DNA from: Loktanella atrilutea
GTDB lineage: Bacteria > Pseudomonadota > Alphaproteobacteria > Rhodobacterales > Rhodobacteraceae
DNA: 64,000 nt
NCBI RefSeq assembly: GCF_900128995.1
Contig: NZ_FQUE01000003.1
Location: forward strand, 186,001-250,000
Direction of reading: 5' to 3'
The notes under the pieces are model-generated. The model was given only the letters and a program-made list of their open reading frames with translations, made no database searches and had not been told where the DNA came from. The translations under genes and the position numbers were made by a program. Of the stretch, positions 30,055-39,400 are shown piece after piece (the stretch's first letter is position 1; each line of letters begins with the position of its first letter).

Positions 30055-30609
30055 ATGTCCGAAGACAAATCCGAACCGATGAGCCTTGATGAAATGGCAG
30101 CCGAAGGCGATGCCATGGACGAGAATGGCGACGAGGTTCTGGCCCGCATTGCCACCATCGAAGCCGAGCGCGACGACATGCGCGACAAGTTCATGCGTGC
30201 GCTGGCAGATGCCGAAAATACGCGTAAGCGAGCCGACCGTGACCGGAAGGAGGCCGAGAACTATGGCAGCGCCCGCATGGCCCGCGATTTGCTGCCGGTC
30301 TACGATAACCTGCGCCGCGCCCTGCAGTCTGCGGAAGAAGCTGAAAAGGCGGTGAATGCGGCCTTGCTGGAAGGCGTCGAACTGACAATGCGAGAGCTGC
30401 TGTCCGTCTTCAAAAAGCACGGCATCGATCCGATCGTGCCGGAGGTGGGCGACAAGTTCGATCCCAACGTGCATCAGGCCATGTTCGAGGCACCGGTGCC
30501 GGGCACCACGTCCGGTCACATCATCCAGGTTTCCACCGAAGGTTTCATGCTGCACGACCGCCTGCTGCGCCCGGCGCAGGTCGGCGTATCGTCGATGCCT
30601 GCCAGCTGA
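30055..30609 (+). CDS. grpE: Nucleotide exchange factor GrpE
   Basis: Releases ADP from DnaK. 184 residues: acidic N-terminus, long coiled coil at about 30-85 (LARIATIEAERDDMRDKF), then the beta-domain with VEVGDKF-type segment PEVGDKFDPNVHQAM and GFMLHDRLLRPAQVGVS. ATG 30055 has AGGAAG upstream; co-transcribed with hrcA. dnaK is not in the window. Confidence 0.95.
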   Translation: MSEDKSEPMSLDEMAAEGDAMDENGDEVLARIATIEAERDDMRDKFMRALADAENTRKRADRDRKEAENYGSARMARDLLPVYDNLRRALQSAEEAEKAVNAALLEGVELTMRELLSVFKKHGIDPIVPEVGDKFDPNVHQAMFEAPVPGTTSGHIIQVSTEGFMLHDRLLRPAQVGVSSMPAS

Positions 30610-30654
30610 TGCCCTCCGCGGCGTGTTCCCCGGCGGGGTGCACGTCGCACGGGT

Positions 30655-32262
30655 TCAAGTGCTACGGACCGAAGCGTCCTCGAGAATCATGGCGGCAGCC
30701 TTTTGTGCGATCATCATCGTCGGCGCATTGGTATTGCCGGAGGTGATCGTCGGCATGATGGAGGCATCTACGACCCGCAGCCCTTGCAAGCCACGCAGCC
30801 GCAAACGTGAATCCACGACGCTTTCGGGATCGTCGCCCATGCGGCAGGTGCCTACCGGATGAAAGATCGTCGTGCCGATCTCTCCCGCGGCGCGCTGCAG
30901 CTCCGCCTCGGTCTGGTAGGTCGGTCCTGGCCGGAACTCCTCTGGCTGGTATTTTGCGAAGGCGGGTTGGGCGGCGATCTCTCGCGTCAGGCGAATCGCC
31001 TTGGCCGCTACACGGCGATCGCCCTCGGTTGAAAGGTAGTTCGGGCGGATCGCAGGGGGCGATCCCGCGTCCGGCCCGCTTACGTGAACGGAACCACGGC
31101 TCTCGGGGCTCAGGTTGCAGACGCTGGCGGTCATCGCGGGAAATGGGTGGACCGCATCGCCAAACTTGTCGAGAGACACAGGCTGTACGTGGTATTCCAG
31201 ATCAGCCGTCTCCTTTTCCGGACCGGAGCGGGTGAAAATGCCCAGTTGACTAGGGGCCATCGACATGGGACCGGAGCGTTTGAGCAGATATTCCAACGCG
31301 ATACCGGCCTTGCCCAACATGGTGCTCGCCGCCTCGTTCAATGTCTTCACGCCACTGACCTTGAAGATCATGCGCAACTGCAAATGGTCCTGCAGGTTTT
31401 CGCCCACCTGACGCCGGTCGAGGATCGGCGTGATGCCTGCTTCTGACAGACGATCTGCCTGACCGATGCCGGACAATTCCAGAATTTGCGGCGACCCTAT
31501 GGCCCCCGCGCTGAGGATCGTTTCACGGCGGGCACGGGCCGTCTTGCGCTGACCCTCATGATCGAAGGCAACGCCGGTGACGCGCCCTTCCGCGATCGTC
31601 AGATGTGCGACCTGCGCGCTGGTGATCACGCGCAGGTTGGGCCGCTTCATTGCCGGGCGCAGGAAGGCTTTCGTCGCGCTCCACCGCAGACCGTTGCGTT
31701 GCGTAACCTCGAAATAGCCGCCGCCCTCGTTGTCGCCGCCGTTGAAATCGTGGGTGCGCGGGATGCCGTGTTGTTGCGCGGCCTCTAGAAAGGCATCAAG
31801 CACGTCCCAACGGACGCGGGCAGGGGCCACGTCCAATTCCCCGCCGGCGCCGTGAACTTCGCTGCTGCCGCGGTGGTGATTTTCCTGCGCTCTGAACAGC
31901 GGCAGCACATCGTCCCATCCCCAGCCGGTGCAGCCCATCTGGCGCCACTGGTCATAGTCTCGTGCCTGTCCCCGCATGTAGATCATGCCGTTGATCGATG
32001 AACAGCCGCCAAGTACCTTGCCGCGGGGATACATCAGCGACCGGCCACCCAGACCCGCCTCGGCCTCGGTGTTGTACAGCCAGTCGGTGCGCGGGTTGCC
32101 GATGCAGTAAAGGTAGCCGACGGGGATGTGAACCCAATGGTAGTTGTCGTTGCCACCGGCTTCCAGCAGCAGGACCTTGTTTCCGGTGTTCTCCGTCAGA
32201 CGGTTAGCCAGCACGCATCCGGCGCTGCCCGCGCCGATGATGATGTAGTCATAACTTTCCAT
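30655..32262 (-). CDS. GMC-family FAD-dependent alcohol/choline-type dehydrogenase
   Basis: 535 residues. ADP-binding GAGSAGCVLANRL near 9-21, GMC signature PRGKVLGGCSSINGMIYMRG, and the second signature GAIGSPQILELSGIG. The C-terminal catalytic segments are FHPVGTCRMG (His) and GNTNAPTMMIAQKAA (Asn). The family oxidises primary alcohols; choline, glycols or other alcohols cannot be told apart by eye. It is the last gene of the importer operon and begins 8 bp after livM, so its substrate is probably what the importer brings in, or a product of it. Confidence 0.88.
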   Translation of the reverse strand: MESYDYIIIGAGSAGCVLANRLTENTGNKVLLLEAGGNDNYHWVHIPVGYLYCIGNPRTDWLYNTEAEAGLGGRSLMYPRGKVLGGCSSINGMIYMRGQARDYDQWRQMGCTGWGWDDVLPLFRAQENHHRGSSEVHGAGGELDVAPARVRWDVLDAFLEAAQQHGIPRTHDFNGGDNEGGGYFEVTQRNGLRWSATKAFLRPAMKRPNLRVITSAQVAHLTIAEGRVTGVAFDHEGQRKTARARRETILSAGAIGSPQILELSGIGQADRLSEAGITPILDRRQVGENLQDHLQLRMIFKVSGVKTLNEAASTMLGKAGIALEYLLKRSGPMSMAPSQLGIFTRSGPEKETADLEYHVQPVSLDKFGDAVHPFPAMTASVCNLSPESRGSVHVSGPDAGSPPAIRPNYLSTEGDRRVAAKAIRLTREIAAQPAFAKYQPEEFRPGPTYQTEAELQRAAGEIGTTIFHPVGTCRMGDDPESVVDSRLRLRGLQGLRVVDASIMPTITSGNTNAPTMMIAQKAAAMILEDASVRST

Positions 32263-32270
32263 GGTGTGCC

Positions 32271-33257
32271 CTACTGTTCCGGCCGGAAACCGAGCCTGCG
32301 TCCCAGACGGGATGCATAGAACTCGCCGACAAGACCACGGCGGAACAGCAGGACGCAGGCCATGAAGACGAGTCCGGTGACGATGGTGACGGGGAAGTCG
32401 GACGTCGCCAGCTCGTTCTGCAAGGTCACAACCAGGCTCGCGCCGACCACAGGACCGATCATGGTGCCGATACCTCCAAGCAGGGTCATCAGGATGACCT
32501 CTCCCGACATCTGCCAGGCCACGTCGGTCAGGGTGGCGAATTCGAAGACTATGGCTTTCAGCCCGCCAGCCAACCCGGCAAGGGCCGCCGACATCACGAA
32601 GGCGCCTAGCTTGTAACGGTCTACGGCGTATCCAAGGGACACGGTACGCTGCTCGTTCTCGCGGATCGACTTCAGGATCATGCCGAAGGGCGAATTGACG
32701 AAACGCCAGATGATGCCGATGCCGATGAGGAAGACCGCGAGGACGAAGAAATACATGTTGGTCGTGACGTTCAAATCGATCAGGCCGAACAGGTGGCCGC
32801 GAGGAACGGATTGGATGCCGTCCTCGCCATGCGTCCAAGCGGATTGCACACAGTAGAAGAAGAACATTTGGCTAAGCGCGAGGGTGATCATGGCGAAGTA
32901 GATGCCTTGCCGCCGGATCGCGATCAGCCCGATGACAAGGCCAAGCGCCGCTGCGCCCGCGACGCCGATCAGGATGCCGACCTCCGGGGTGGTGCCCCAT
33001 TCCTTCATCGCATGTGCCGTGAAATAGGCGGCCCCGCCGAAGAAGGCCGCATGCCCGAAGGACAAGAAGCCGGTGTAGCCCAGTAGCAGATTGAACGCCG
33101 CGGCGAAGAGGGCGAAGCACAGAATCTTCATCACGAAGATCGGGTAGAACAGGAAGGGTGCTGCAATTAGGAAGATCAGGATCGCGATCAGCATGACGGT
33201 CCGCAGATGACGGGCACCTGTGAAGGTCGAGGATGTGGTATGTGTCGCGTCTGTCAT
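32271..33257 (-). CDS. Branched-chain amino acid-type ABC transporter permease (LivM family)
   Basis: 328 residues with about nine hydrophobic helices and the LivM core LGYTGFLSFGHAAFFGGAAYF and GGIGTMIGPVVGASLV. Inner-membrane channel half, partner of the LivH-type protein whose stop lies 1 bp upstream. The HAA importer family also carries urea, amides and aromatic acids, so leucine-type substrates are not certain. Confidence 0.9.
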   Translation of the reverse strand: MTDATHTTSSTFTGARHLRTVMLIAILIFLIAAPFLFYPIFVMKILCFALFAAAFNLLLGYTGFLSFGHAAFFGGAAYFTAHAMKEWGTTPEVGILIGVAGAAALGLVIGLIAIRRQGIYFAMITLALSQMFFFYCVQSAWTHGEDGIQSVPRGHLFGLIDLNVTTNMYFFVLAVFLIGIGIIWRFVNSPFGMILKSIRENEQRTVSLGYAVDRYKLGAFVMSAALAGLAGGLKAIVFEFATLTDVAWQMSGEVILMTLLGGIGTMIGPVVGASLVVTLQNELATSDFPVTIVTGLVFMACVLLFRRGLVGEFYASRLGRRLGFRPEQ

Positions 33258-33258
33258 G

Positions 33259-34146
33259 TCAGGCGTCCTTTCCGAACAGGCCGGCCGGTCGCAAGATCAG
33301 CACGATGGCCATGATGACAAAGATCACGATATTCGACGCCTCGGGGTAAATCACCTTGGTCAGGCCTTCGGCGATACCCAGAAGGTAGCCGGTGACGATC
33401 GCGCCCAAGATCGATCCCATGCCGCCGACCACGACCACGGCAAAGACGATGATGATGATGTTTGTGCCCATCAGCGGCGACACCTGATAGATTGGTGCTG
33501 CCAAGACACCGGCAAGCCCCGCCAGACCTGCGCCGAGGGCATAGGTCAGCGTCAGCAGCAGCGGCACGTTCACGCCAAAGCTTTGCACCAGCACCGGATC
33601 TTCGGTGGAGGCACGAAGATAGGACCCGAGCTTCGTCTTTTCGATCAGTAGCCACACGGCGAGGCAGACGACAAGCGAGGCGACGATGACCCAGCCACGA
33701 TAGATCGGCAGGAACATGAAGCCGAGGTTCATGCCTCCGGCCAGCGCGCCGGGGACAGCGTAGGGCTGGCCGGAGGCGCCGAAGAAGTAGCGGAAGGTGC
33801 CTTCGATCAGCAGGGCGAGGCCGAAGGTGAAGAGCAGACCGTAAAGCGGGTCGAGCTTGTAGAGCCGCGACAGCATCGTGCGTTCGACAACGGCACCGCC
33901 TGCGGCCACGACCAGCGGGGCGAGAACCAGAGCGAACCAGTAATTGATACCCAGATGCGTCGCCATCAGCAAAGCGACGAAGGCGCCCAGCATGTAGAGC
34001 GCGCCATGGGCGAAGTTAATGACCCGCAGCAAGCCGAAAATCACCGCAAGGCCCAGCGACAGCATCGCATAGAAAGATCCGTTGATCAGGCCCAGCAGCA
34101 GCTGACCCATCCAGACCACCAGCGGGTAGCCGAAAATCGTCGTCAT
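33259..34146 (-). CDS. Branched-chain amino acid-type ABC transporter permease (LivH family)
   Basis: 295 residues, about eight helices, with LINGSFYAMLSLGLAVIFGLLRVINFAHGALYMLGAF and VVVGGMGSILGAIVTGYLLG as family blocks (quoted in part). Forms the membrane pore with the LivM-type subunit; two bases after the upstream ATPase gene. Confidence 0.9.
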   Translation of the reverse strand: MTTIFGYPLVVWMGQLLLGLINGSFYAMLSLGLAVIFGLLRVINFAHGALYMLGAFVALLMATHLGINYWFALVLAPLVVAAGGAVVERTMLSRLYKLDPLYGLLFTFGLALLIEGTFRYFFGASGQPYAVPGALAGGMNLGFMFLPIYRGWVIVASLVVCLAVWLLIEKTKLGSYLRASTEDPVLVQSFGVNVPLLLTLTYALGAGLAGLAGVLAAPIYQVSPLMGTNIIIIVFAVVVVGGMGSILGAIVTGYLLGIAEGLTKVIYPEASNIVIFVIMAIVLILRPAGLFGKDA

Positions 34147-34148
34147 CG

Positions 34149-34850
34149 TCAGACCCCCAGTGTTTCGTTCAGCATCGTCATCTGGTTCGGCAGGTCGGCC
34201 ACCGGGAATTCGGCGATCATCTTGCCGTGGTCCATGACGTAGAAGCGGTCAGCCACCTTCGAGGCAAAGCGGAAGTTCTGTTCCACCAGCACCACGGTCA
34301 TGCCGCGCTTCTTCAATTCGCGCAGCACGTCGCCGATCGCCTGGATGATGACCGGGGCGAGCCCCTCGGTCGGTTCGTCCAGCAACAGGCACTTGGCCCC
34401 GGTCCGCAGGATGCGGGCCATCGCCAGCATTTGTTGCTCGCCGCCGGACAGCTTCGTGCCCGGCGAATTGCGACGTTCCTTCAGGTTCGGAAACAGGTTA
34501 TAGATCTCGTCCACCGACATACCGCCATCGGCAACCTTCGGCGGCAGCATCAGGTTTTCCTGCACCGACAGGGTCGCGAAGATGCCGCGTTCCTCGGGCA
34601 CGAAGCCGATGCCAGCGCGGGCTGTCCTGTGCAGGGTGACATTCATCAGGTCGGCGCCGTCGAATTCTATCTTGCCGGTGCGCTTCGACAGGATCCCCAT
34701 GATCGACCGCAGCGTGGTCGTCTTGCCCATGCCGTTGCGGCCGAGGATGCAGATCGTCTCGCCCGCGTTCACATGCAGATCGACCCCGTGAAGGATATGG
34801 CTTTCGCCGTACCAGGCTTGCAGCCCGGCGACGTTCAGAAGGGGGGCCAT
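34149..34850 (-). CDS. ABC transporter ATP-binding protein (LivF family)
   Basis: 233 residues. Walker A GRNGMGKTT, Q-loop in VPEERGIFATLSVQENL, signature LSGGEQQMLAMARIL and Walker B CLLLDEPTEGLAP with VEQNFRFA H-loop variant. The missing His in the switch region (Gln in VEQN) is normal for LivF. Directly abuts livG. Confidence 0.92.
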   Translation of the reverse strand: MAPLLNVAGLQAWYGESHILHGVDLHVNAGETICILGRNGMGKTTTLRSIMGILSKRTGKIEFDGADLMNVTLHRTARAGIGFVPEERGIFATLSVQENLMLPPKVADGGMSVDEIYNLFPNLKERRNSPGTKLSGGEQQMLAMARILRTGAKCLLLDEPTEGLAPVIIQAIGDVLRELKKRGMTVVLVEQNFRFASKVADRFYVMDHGKMIAEFPVADLPNQMTMLNETLGV

Positions 34851-35630
34851 CTAATCCTCCGTTCCCATGTAGGCGGTGCGGACCTGCGGGTTCTGCGACA
34901 CGGTCTCGTAGTCGCCAGAGGCGAGGATTTCACCCCGCTGCAGGACCGTGACGTGATGGGCAATGTCGGCCACAACGGACAGGTTGTGTTCGACCATCAG
35001 CACGGCGCGGGTTTTTGCAACGTCGGCAATGATCGACGCGACAGTGGCGACATCCTCGCCGCCCATTCCCGCCATGGGTTCGTCCAGCAGCAGCACCTTG
35101 GGATCCAACGCCAGCGTCGTTGCGATTTCCAGAACGCGCTTGCGGCCATAAGACAGGTCCGTGGCACGGGTGTCGCGGTATTGGCTCAGGCCAAGGTCTG
35201 CGATGAGCTCTTCGGCGCGAGGATTCAGCTTGTCTAGGGACGACAGCGGCAACCAGAACTGCGTCGCCAGCTTGTTGGGTCGTTGCAATGCGATACGAAC
35301 GTTTTCCAGCACGGTCAGATGCGGAAAGACCGCAGAGATCTGGAAGGATCGCACGAGGCCCATACGGGCGATCTTGTCGGGTTTGACTTTGGTAATATCC
35401 TGATCCAGCAGCATGATCCTGCCGCGGGTCGGTTGCAGGAACTTCGTCAGCAGATTGAAGACCGTGGTCTTGCCTGCTCCGTTCGGGCCGATCAGCGCGT
35501 GGATGCGCGCGTGCTCGACGTCAAGATCCACGCCGTTGACGGCCGTGAATCCGGCGAAATCCTTGCCGAGGCCGCGGGCGGACAATACCACCCGCGGCTG
35601 GTCCTGTGATGTCACAGGCATGGCTTGCAT
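34851..35630 (-). CDS. ABC transporter ATP-binding protein (LivG family)
   Basis: 259 residues. Walker A GPNGAGKTT, RSFQISAVFPHLTVLENV, Walker B VLLLDEPMAGMG and the VEHNLSVV switch. The signature is degenerate: DLSYGRKRVLEIA, with SYG in place of SGG, as in many LivG-type ATPases. The start at 35630 could instead be the ATG three codons on. Second gene of the operon. Confidence 0.9.
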   Translation of the reverse strand: MQAMPVTSQDQPRVVLSARGLGKDFAGFTAVNGVDLDVEHARIHALIGPNGAGKTTVFNLLTKFLQPTRGRIMLLDQDITKVKPDKIARMGLVRSFQISAVFPHLTVLENVRIALQRPNKLATQFWLPLSSLDKLNPRAEELIADLGLSQYRDTRATDLSYGRKRVLEIATTLALDPKVLLLDEPMAGMGGEDVATVASIIADVAKTRAVLMVEHNLSVVADIAHHVTVLQRGEILASGDYETVSQNPQVRTAYMGTED

Positions 35631-35645
35631 GGACCTTGGCCCCGA

Positions 35646-36851
35646 TCAGCCGTTGACCAGCGGACAGCCGCTGTCTTCGGGCGAGATGTAGGCCTGGTCG
35701 CCGGGGATCGTCTGCAGGACGTTGTAGTAGTCCCACGGAATATCGCTGTCGCCGGGCTTCTTCACTTCCATCAGGTAGACGTCCTTGTAGAGGCGTCCGT
35801 TCGCGCCGACCGTGCCGCCTTGGGCAAAGACGTCGTCCACAGGCATCTCGTGCAACTTGGCGGAGACGGCTTCGGTCGCATCGGTGCCAGCGGCGTCGAC
35901 CGCCTTCAGGTACTGCAGCACTGCTGAATAGGTGCCGGCCTGCACCATGTTCGGCATGACGCCCGTACGCTCCATGAAGCGGTTGCCAAATTCGGCAGAG
36001 GCTTCATCACGGTTCCAGTAGAAAGATTCCGTCAGGCTCAGGCCCTGTGCGGCCTCTAGACCCAGACCGTTGACCTCTGCCAGCGTGAACAGCAGGGCTG
36101 CCAGACGCTGGCCGCCCTGCACGATGCCGAACTCGGCCGCCTGCTTGATGGCGTTCTGTGTATCAAGGCCGGCGTTGGCGAGGCCGATGACCTTGGCGCC
36201 AGAGGCCTGTGCCTGCAACAGGAAGCTTGAAAAGTCAGGGTTGGTCAGCGGGTGACGGACCGAGCCTACGACCGTGCCGCCCTTGGATTCCACGAATTCC
36301 GTCGTCTGCTCTTCCAGCGAGTAGCCGAAGGCGTAGTCCGCGGTCAGGAAGAACCAGGTGTCGCCGCCCTGATCGACCAGCGCGCCGCCAGTGCCCACGG
36401 CAAGCGCGTGGGTGTCATAGGCCCAGTGAAAGCTGTTGGGCGCGCACTGCGCACCGGTCAGCTCCGTCGTCGCGGCGCCGGTGGTGATGGTGATCTTGTC
36501 GGCGTCCTTGGACAGCGCCTGAACGGCAAGCGCCACGGAGGAAGTCGTCAGCTCCATGATCGCGTCGACCTGTTCGGTGTCGTACCACTGGCGCGCGATG
36601 TTCGACGCGATGTCGGCCTTGTTCTGGTGGTCGGCGGTCACGACCTCGATCGGCTGGCCCAGCACGGTGCCTCCGAAATCCTCGACCGCCATCAATGCGG
36701 CTTCGTAGGACGCCTTGCCGCCAAAGTCGGCGTAGACGCCCGACTGATCGTTCAGGATGCCGATCTTGACGACGTTGTCCGATACTTCCTGCGCAAAGGC
36801 CGGCATGGCGCCGGCCGCGACCAGTGCGGTCGTCATGATGAGTCTATTCAT
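35646..36851 (-). CDS. Periplasmic substrate-binding protein of the ABC importer (LivK-like)
   Basis: 401 residues with a signal peptide cut near AFA at 18-20; type I periplasmic binding fold (KIGILNDQSGVYADFGGKASY). ATG 36851 has GGGAGAGAG upstream and is preferred over 36872. First gene of the operon binding protein-livG-livF-livH-livM-GMC dehydrogenase. The ligand pocket cannot be read by eye. Confidence 0.9.
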   Translation of the reverse strand: MNRLIMTTALVAAGAMPAFAQEVSDNVVKIGILNDQSGVYADFGGKASYEAALMAVEDFGGTVLGQPIEVVTADHQNKADIASNIARQWYDTEQVDAIMELTTSSVALAVQALSKDADKITITTGAATTELTGAQCAPNSFHWAYDTHALAVGTGGALVDQGGDTWFFLTADYAFGYSLEEQTTEFVESKGGTVVGSVRHPLTNPDFSSFLLQAQASGAKVIGLANAGLDTQNAIKQAAEFGIVQGGQRLAALLFTLAEVNGLGLEAAQGLSLTESFYWNRDEASAEFGNRFMERTGVMPNMVQAGTYSAVLQYLKAVDAAGTDATEAVSAKLHEMPVDDVFAQGGTVGANGRLYKDVYLMEVKKPGDSDIPWDYYNVLQTIPGDQAYISPEDSGCPLVNG

Positions 36852-36996
36852 GTCTCTCTCCCTGTTGTGCACGATACCAAGTCCGATAGATGCCCCGCGC
36901 GCGTGTGAGTGCCGCCGGGACAGATCTGGTTGTGCTTGATCTGCCAGACCCTCTCCTCAGCGGATCTGTTGACGAAAGGGTTACAGCAAAATCGTA

Positions 36997-37025
36997 TTGA
37001 CACAAGTGTTCAGAAACCAACTAAT
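36997..37025 (+). promoter_or_regulatory. Candidate promoter of the LysR gene
   Basis: TTGACA (36997-37002, perfect), 17-bp spacer, ACTAAT (37020-37025), 50 bp before the ATG at 37075. It lies in the 223-bp gap shared with the divergent importer operon, where the regulator would bind. Confidence 0.45.
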
Positions 37026-37074
37026 CCGTAAAGCTTTTGTACGTTTCCGAACATAAGAAGGTGTTACCGCAAAC

Positions 37075-37992
37075 ATGCCTGATTTCGCGTGGGACGATCT
37101 GCGGTTCTTCCTCTCCGTGGCTGAAACTGGGCAACTGACGACCGCAGCCCGCCGGTTGCGCACCAGCCATGTCACTGTATCGCGTCGCATCGACCGGTTG
37201 GAACGTGCATTGGGCCTGCGCCTTTTCGAGCGCAACCCCAAGGGATATGAATTGACGTCGCATGGCCGTAGCCTGATCGTTTCGGCACAGGGGATGGCAG
37301 CGCAGGCTGACCAGTTGCACGCCGATCTCGCAGGCGAGGAACCACTACAACAAGGTCTGATGCGGATCGCGACGCCCGAAGGCTTCGGCAGCTACTTCAG
37401 CCAGTGCATGCTGCCCGCCTTCGTTGCGCAGTTTCCTGGCATTGCTCTTGAATTGATTGCACTGCCGCAGATCATCTCTCTGTCCCGGCGCGAGACGGAG
37501 ATGTCGATCACGCTCGACCCCGTCAAAGCAAGCACGTTCATCAGCGAAAAGCTGACTGATTACACGCTTGGCGTTTTCGGTGCCCCGTCCTACCTGGCGC
37601 AGGCCGCGCCGATACGGACCCGGGCCGACCTGCTGGATCATCCCTTTGGGGGCTATATCGAGGACATGATCTATGCGCCGGGCCTCGACTACCTTGGTGA
37701 TGTCCACCCTAGGCTGCGGCCGAGCTTCAAAAGTTCCAGTATCTTTAATCAGCAGGCCGCTGCGCAAGAGGGATTGGTGCTATGCGTTCTGCCGCATTTC
37801 ATCGGCAGCCGCGATCCGCGATTACAGCCCGTTCTGGGCGACGTCGTACGACTGCGGCGCAGCTACTGGCTCAACTGTCACCGCGACGTACATGCAGCAC
37901 CGCGCGAACAGGCGGTGCGCCGCTTTCTGTTTGCCCAAATTGCCCATCATGCTCCAGTGCTCCACCGCCCGACTTTGCCCTTAACTGAGTGA
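37075..37992 (+). CDS. LysR-family transcriptional regulator
   Basis: 305 residues. N-terminal helix-turn-helix (LRFFLSVAETGQLTTAARRL and HVTVSRRIDRLERALGLRLF) and a C-terminal type II periplasmic-like effector domain. Divergent from the importer-GMC operon, so it likely controls that operon; the ligand is unknown. The -35 of its own promoter is perfect. Read-through into the short 106-bp gap before the puuB end is possible. Confidence 0.9.
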   Translation: MPDFAWDDLRFFLSVAETGQLTTAARRLRTSHVTVSRRIDRLERALGLRLFERNPKGYELTSHGRSLIVSAQGMAAQADQLHADLAGEEPLQQGLMRIATPEGFGSYFSQCMLPAFVAQFPGIALELIALPQIISLSRRETEMSITLDPVKASTFISEKLTDYTLGVFGAPSYLAQAAPIRTRADLLDHPFGGYIEDMIYAPGLDYLGDVHPRLRPSFKSSSIFNQQAAAQEGLVLCVLPHFIGSRDPRLQPVLGDVVRLRRSYWLNCHRDVHAAPREQAVRRFLFAQIAHHAPVLHRPTLPLTE

Positions 37993-38098
37993 CTCCGAGT
38001 CGGTAACTATGATGACCGTCGACGACTGGATGGCGCTGTCATCAAACAGGATGCGGATCGCACCAAGATGTTGAGGCTCACCGGTTGGTAGGGCTTGA

Positions 38099-39400
38099 TC
38101 AGAGGCCCAACTTGTCCCGGATCCCGTAATACCAGGATCCCATGACCGAATAGGGCACGCGCAAGGCGCGTCCACCGGGGAATGGATACCATTTCAGGCC
38201 CGCAAAGACATCGAACCGGCTAAGATCGCCGTCGATCGCCTCCGACAAGATGCGTCCGAAAAGGTGCGACCCGGTGACGCCATGACCGGAATAGCCGTGC
38301 GCGTAGTAGGTATTGTCGCCAAGGCGGCCCATTTGCGGCACCCGACTGAAGGACAGCGCGAAGTTGCCCGACCAGGCGTAGTCGATTCTCGCGCTACGCA
38401 GCTGCGGAAAGACCTTGTCCATGTTCTTCTTCAGCTTGGACTTTATGTCCTTGGGATCACTGCCGCCGTAGACCGTGCCGCCGCCGAACAGCATCCGCTT
38501 GTCCGCGCTCAGCCGGTAGTAGTCGAGGATGTAGCGGATATCCTCGATGCAGTCGTCGCCGGGCATCAGCTCCTCCGCCACGGCTGGATCCAGCGGTTCT
38601 GTCGCCATGACCTGCGTGCTGACCGGCATAACGCGCGAAGACAGGTCCGGCACGGCGTTGCCAAGATAGGCATTTCCGCACAGCACCAGTGTCTTGCAAG
38701 TGACCTGACCATCAGCGATCTTTACCACAGGCTGCTTGGCGTGGGTGTCAGCCGACAGGATCGGCGACATTTCGTAGATTTTGCCGCCCAAGGATTCGAA
38801 CGCGGCGGCCTCGCCCAGCGCAAGGTTCAGGGGGTGCATATGGCCACCCGTCCGATCCATCAGGCCCCCGGCATAAAGATCGCTCTTCACGTGGTCGCGC
38901 AGCTTGTTACGGTCCAGCATGACCTGATTGTCGATACCGAAACTGCGCCATAGCGCCTGCCTTGCCTCGAGCTCTTTCATGTGGGCATCGGTGAGTCCGA
39001 CGAAGACGTTGTTGGGCTTCAGGTCGCACTGAATGCCATATTTAGCCACGCGTTGGCGAATGATCTCTCCGCCTTCCTGCACGACCCCGGCGACGAACGT
39101 CGCAGTATCGCGCCCATACCGCCGCTCGATCGTCTGCAAGGAGGCATTTAGCCCGTTCACGATCTGCCCGCCATTGCGACCAGAGGCACCCCAGCCGACA
39201 CGAGCGCCCTCGACTATGATGACGGAGTAGCCCTTTTCAGCCAGATGCAGTGCAGTGGACAGGCCGGAATAGCCCGCGCCGACGACGCAGATATCGGCCT
39301 CGATATTTCCCTTCAGCGCGGGCCGGTCGGGCGATGGATTGGCCGAGGCGGCATAGTAGCTGCCCGTGTGCGCGCCGCTGCCAGCATAGGGATGGGTCAT
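38099..39400 (-). CDS. puuB: FAD oxidoreductase, gamma-glutamylputrescine oxidase-like (PuuB type)
   Basis: 433 residues of the D-amino-acid-oxidase fold. FAD motif ICVVGAGYSGLSTALHLAEKG near 37-57 and WGASGRNGGQIVNG are those of PuuB/OrdL proteins, which oxidise gamma-glutamylputrescine to the aldehyde. Shares one base (TGATG) with the PuuA-like gene, which supports the assignment. The later steps (aldehyde dehydrogenase PuuC, hydrolase PuuD) are not in the window. Confidence 0.82.
   Translation of the reverse strand: MTHPYAGSGAHTGSYYAASANPSPDRPALKGNIEADICVVGAGYSGLSTALHLAEKGYSVIIVEGARVGWGASGRNGGQIVNGLNASLQTIERRYGRDTATFVAGVVQEGGEIIRQRVAKYGIQCDLKPNNVFVGLTDAHMKELEARQALWRSFGIDNQVMLDRNKLRDHVKSDLYAGGLMDRTGGHMHPLNLALGEAAAFESLGGKIYEMSPILSADTHAKQPVVKIADGQVTCKTLVLCGNAYLGNAVPDLSSRVMPVSTQVMATEPLDPAVAEELMPGDDCIEDIRYILDYYRLSADKRMLFGGGTVYGGSDPKDIKSKLKKNMDKVFPQLRSARIDYAWSGNFALSFSRVPQMGRLGDNTYYAHGYSGHGVTGSHLFGRILSEAIDGDLSRFDVFAGLKWYPFPGGRALRVPYSVMGSWYYGIRDKLGL

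Noticed and set aside
32263-32838. N-terminal extension of the GMC dehydrogenase frame
   Set aside because: It overlaps livM and has no similarity; the FAD-binding motif starts only after the ATG at 32262.
37988-38098. Short GACTC/GAGTC inverted repeat after the LysR gene as terminator
   Set aside because: Stem of five pairs with no T-run; too weak to call.
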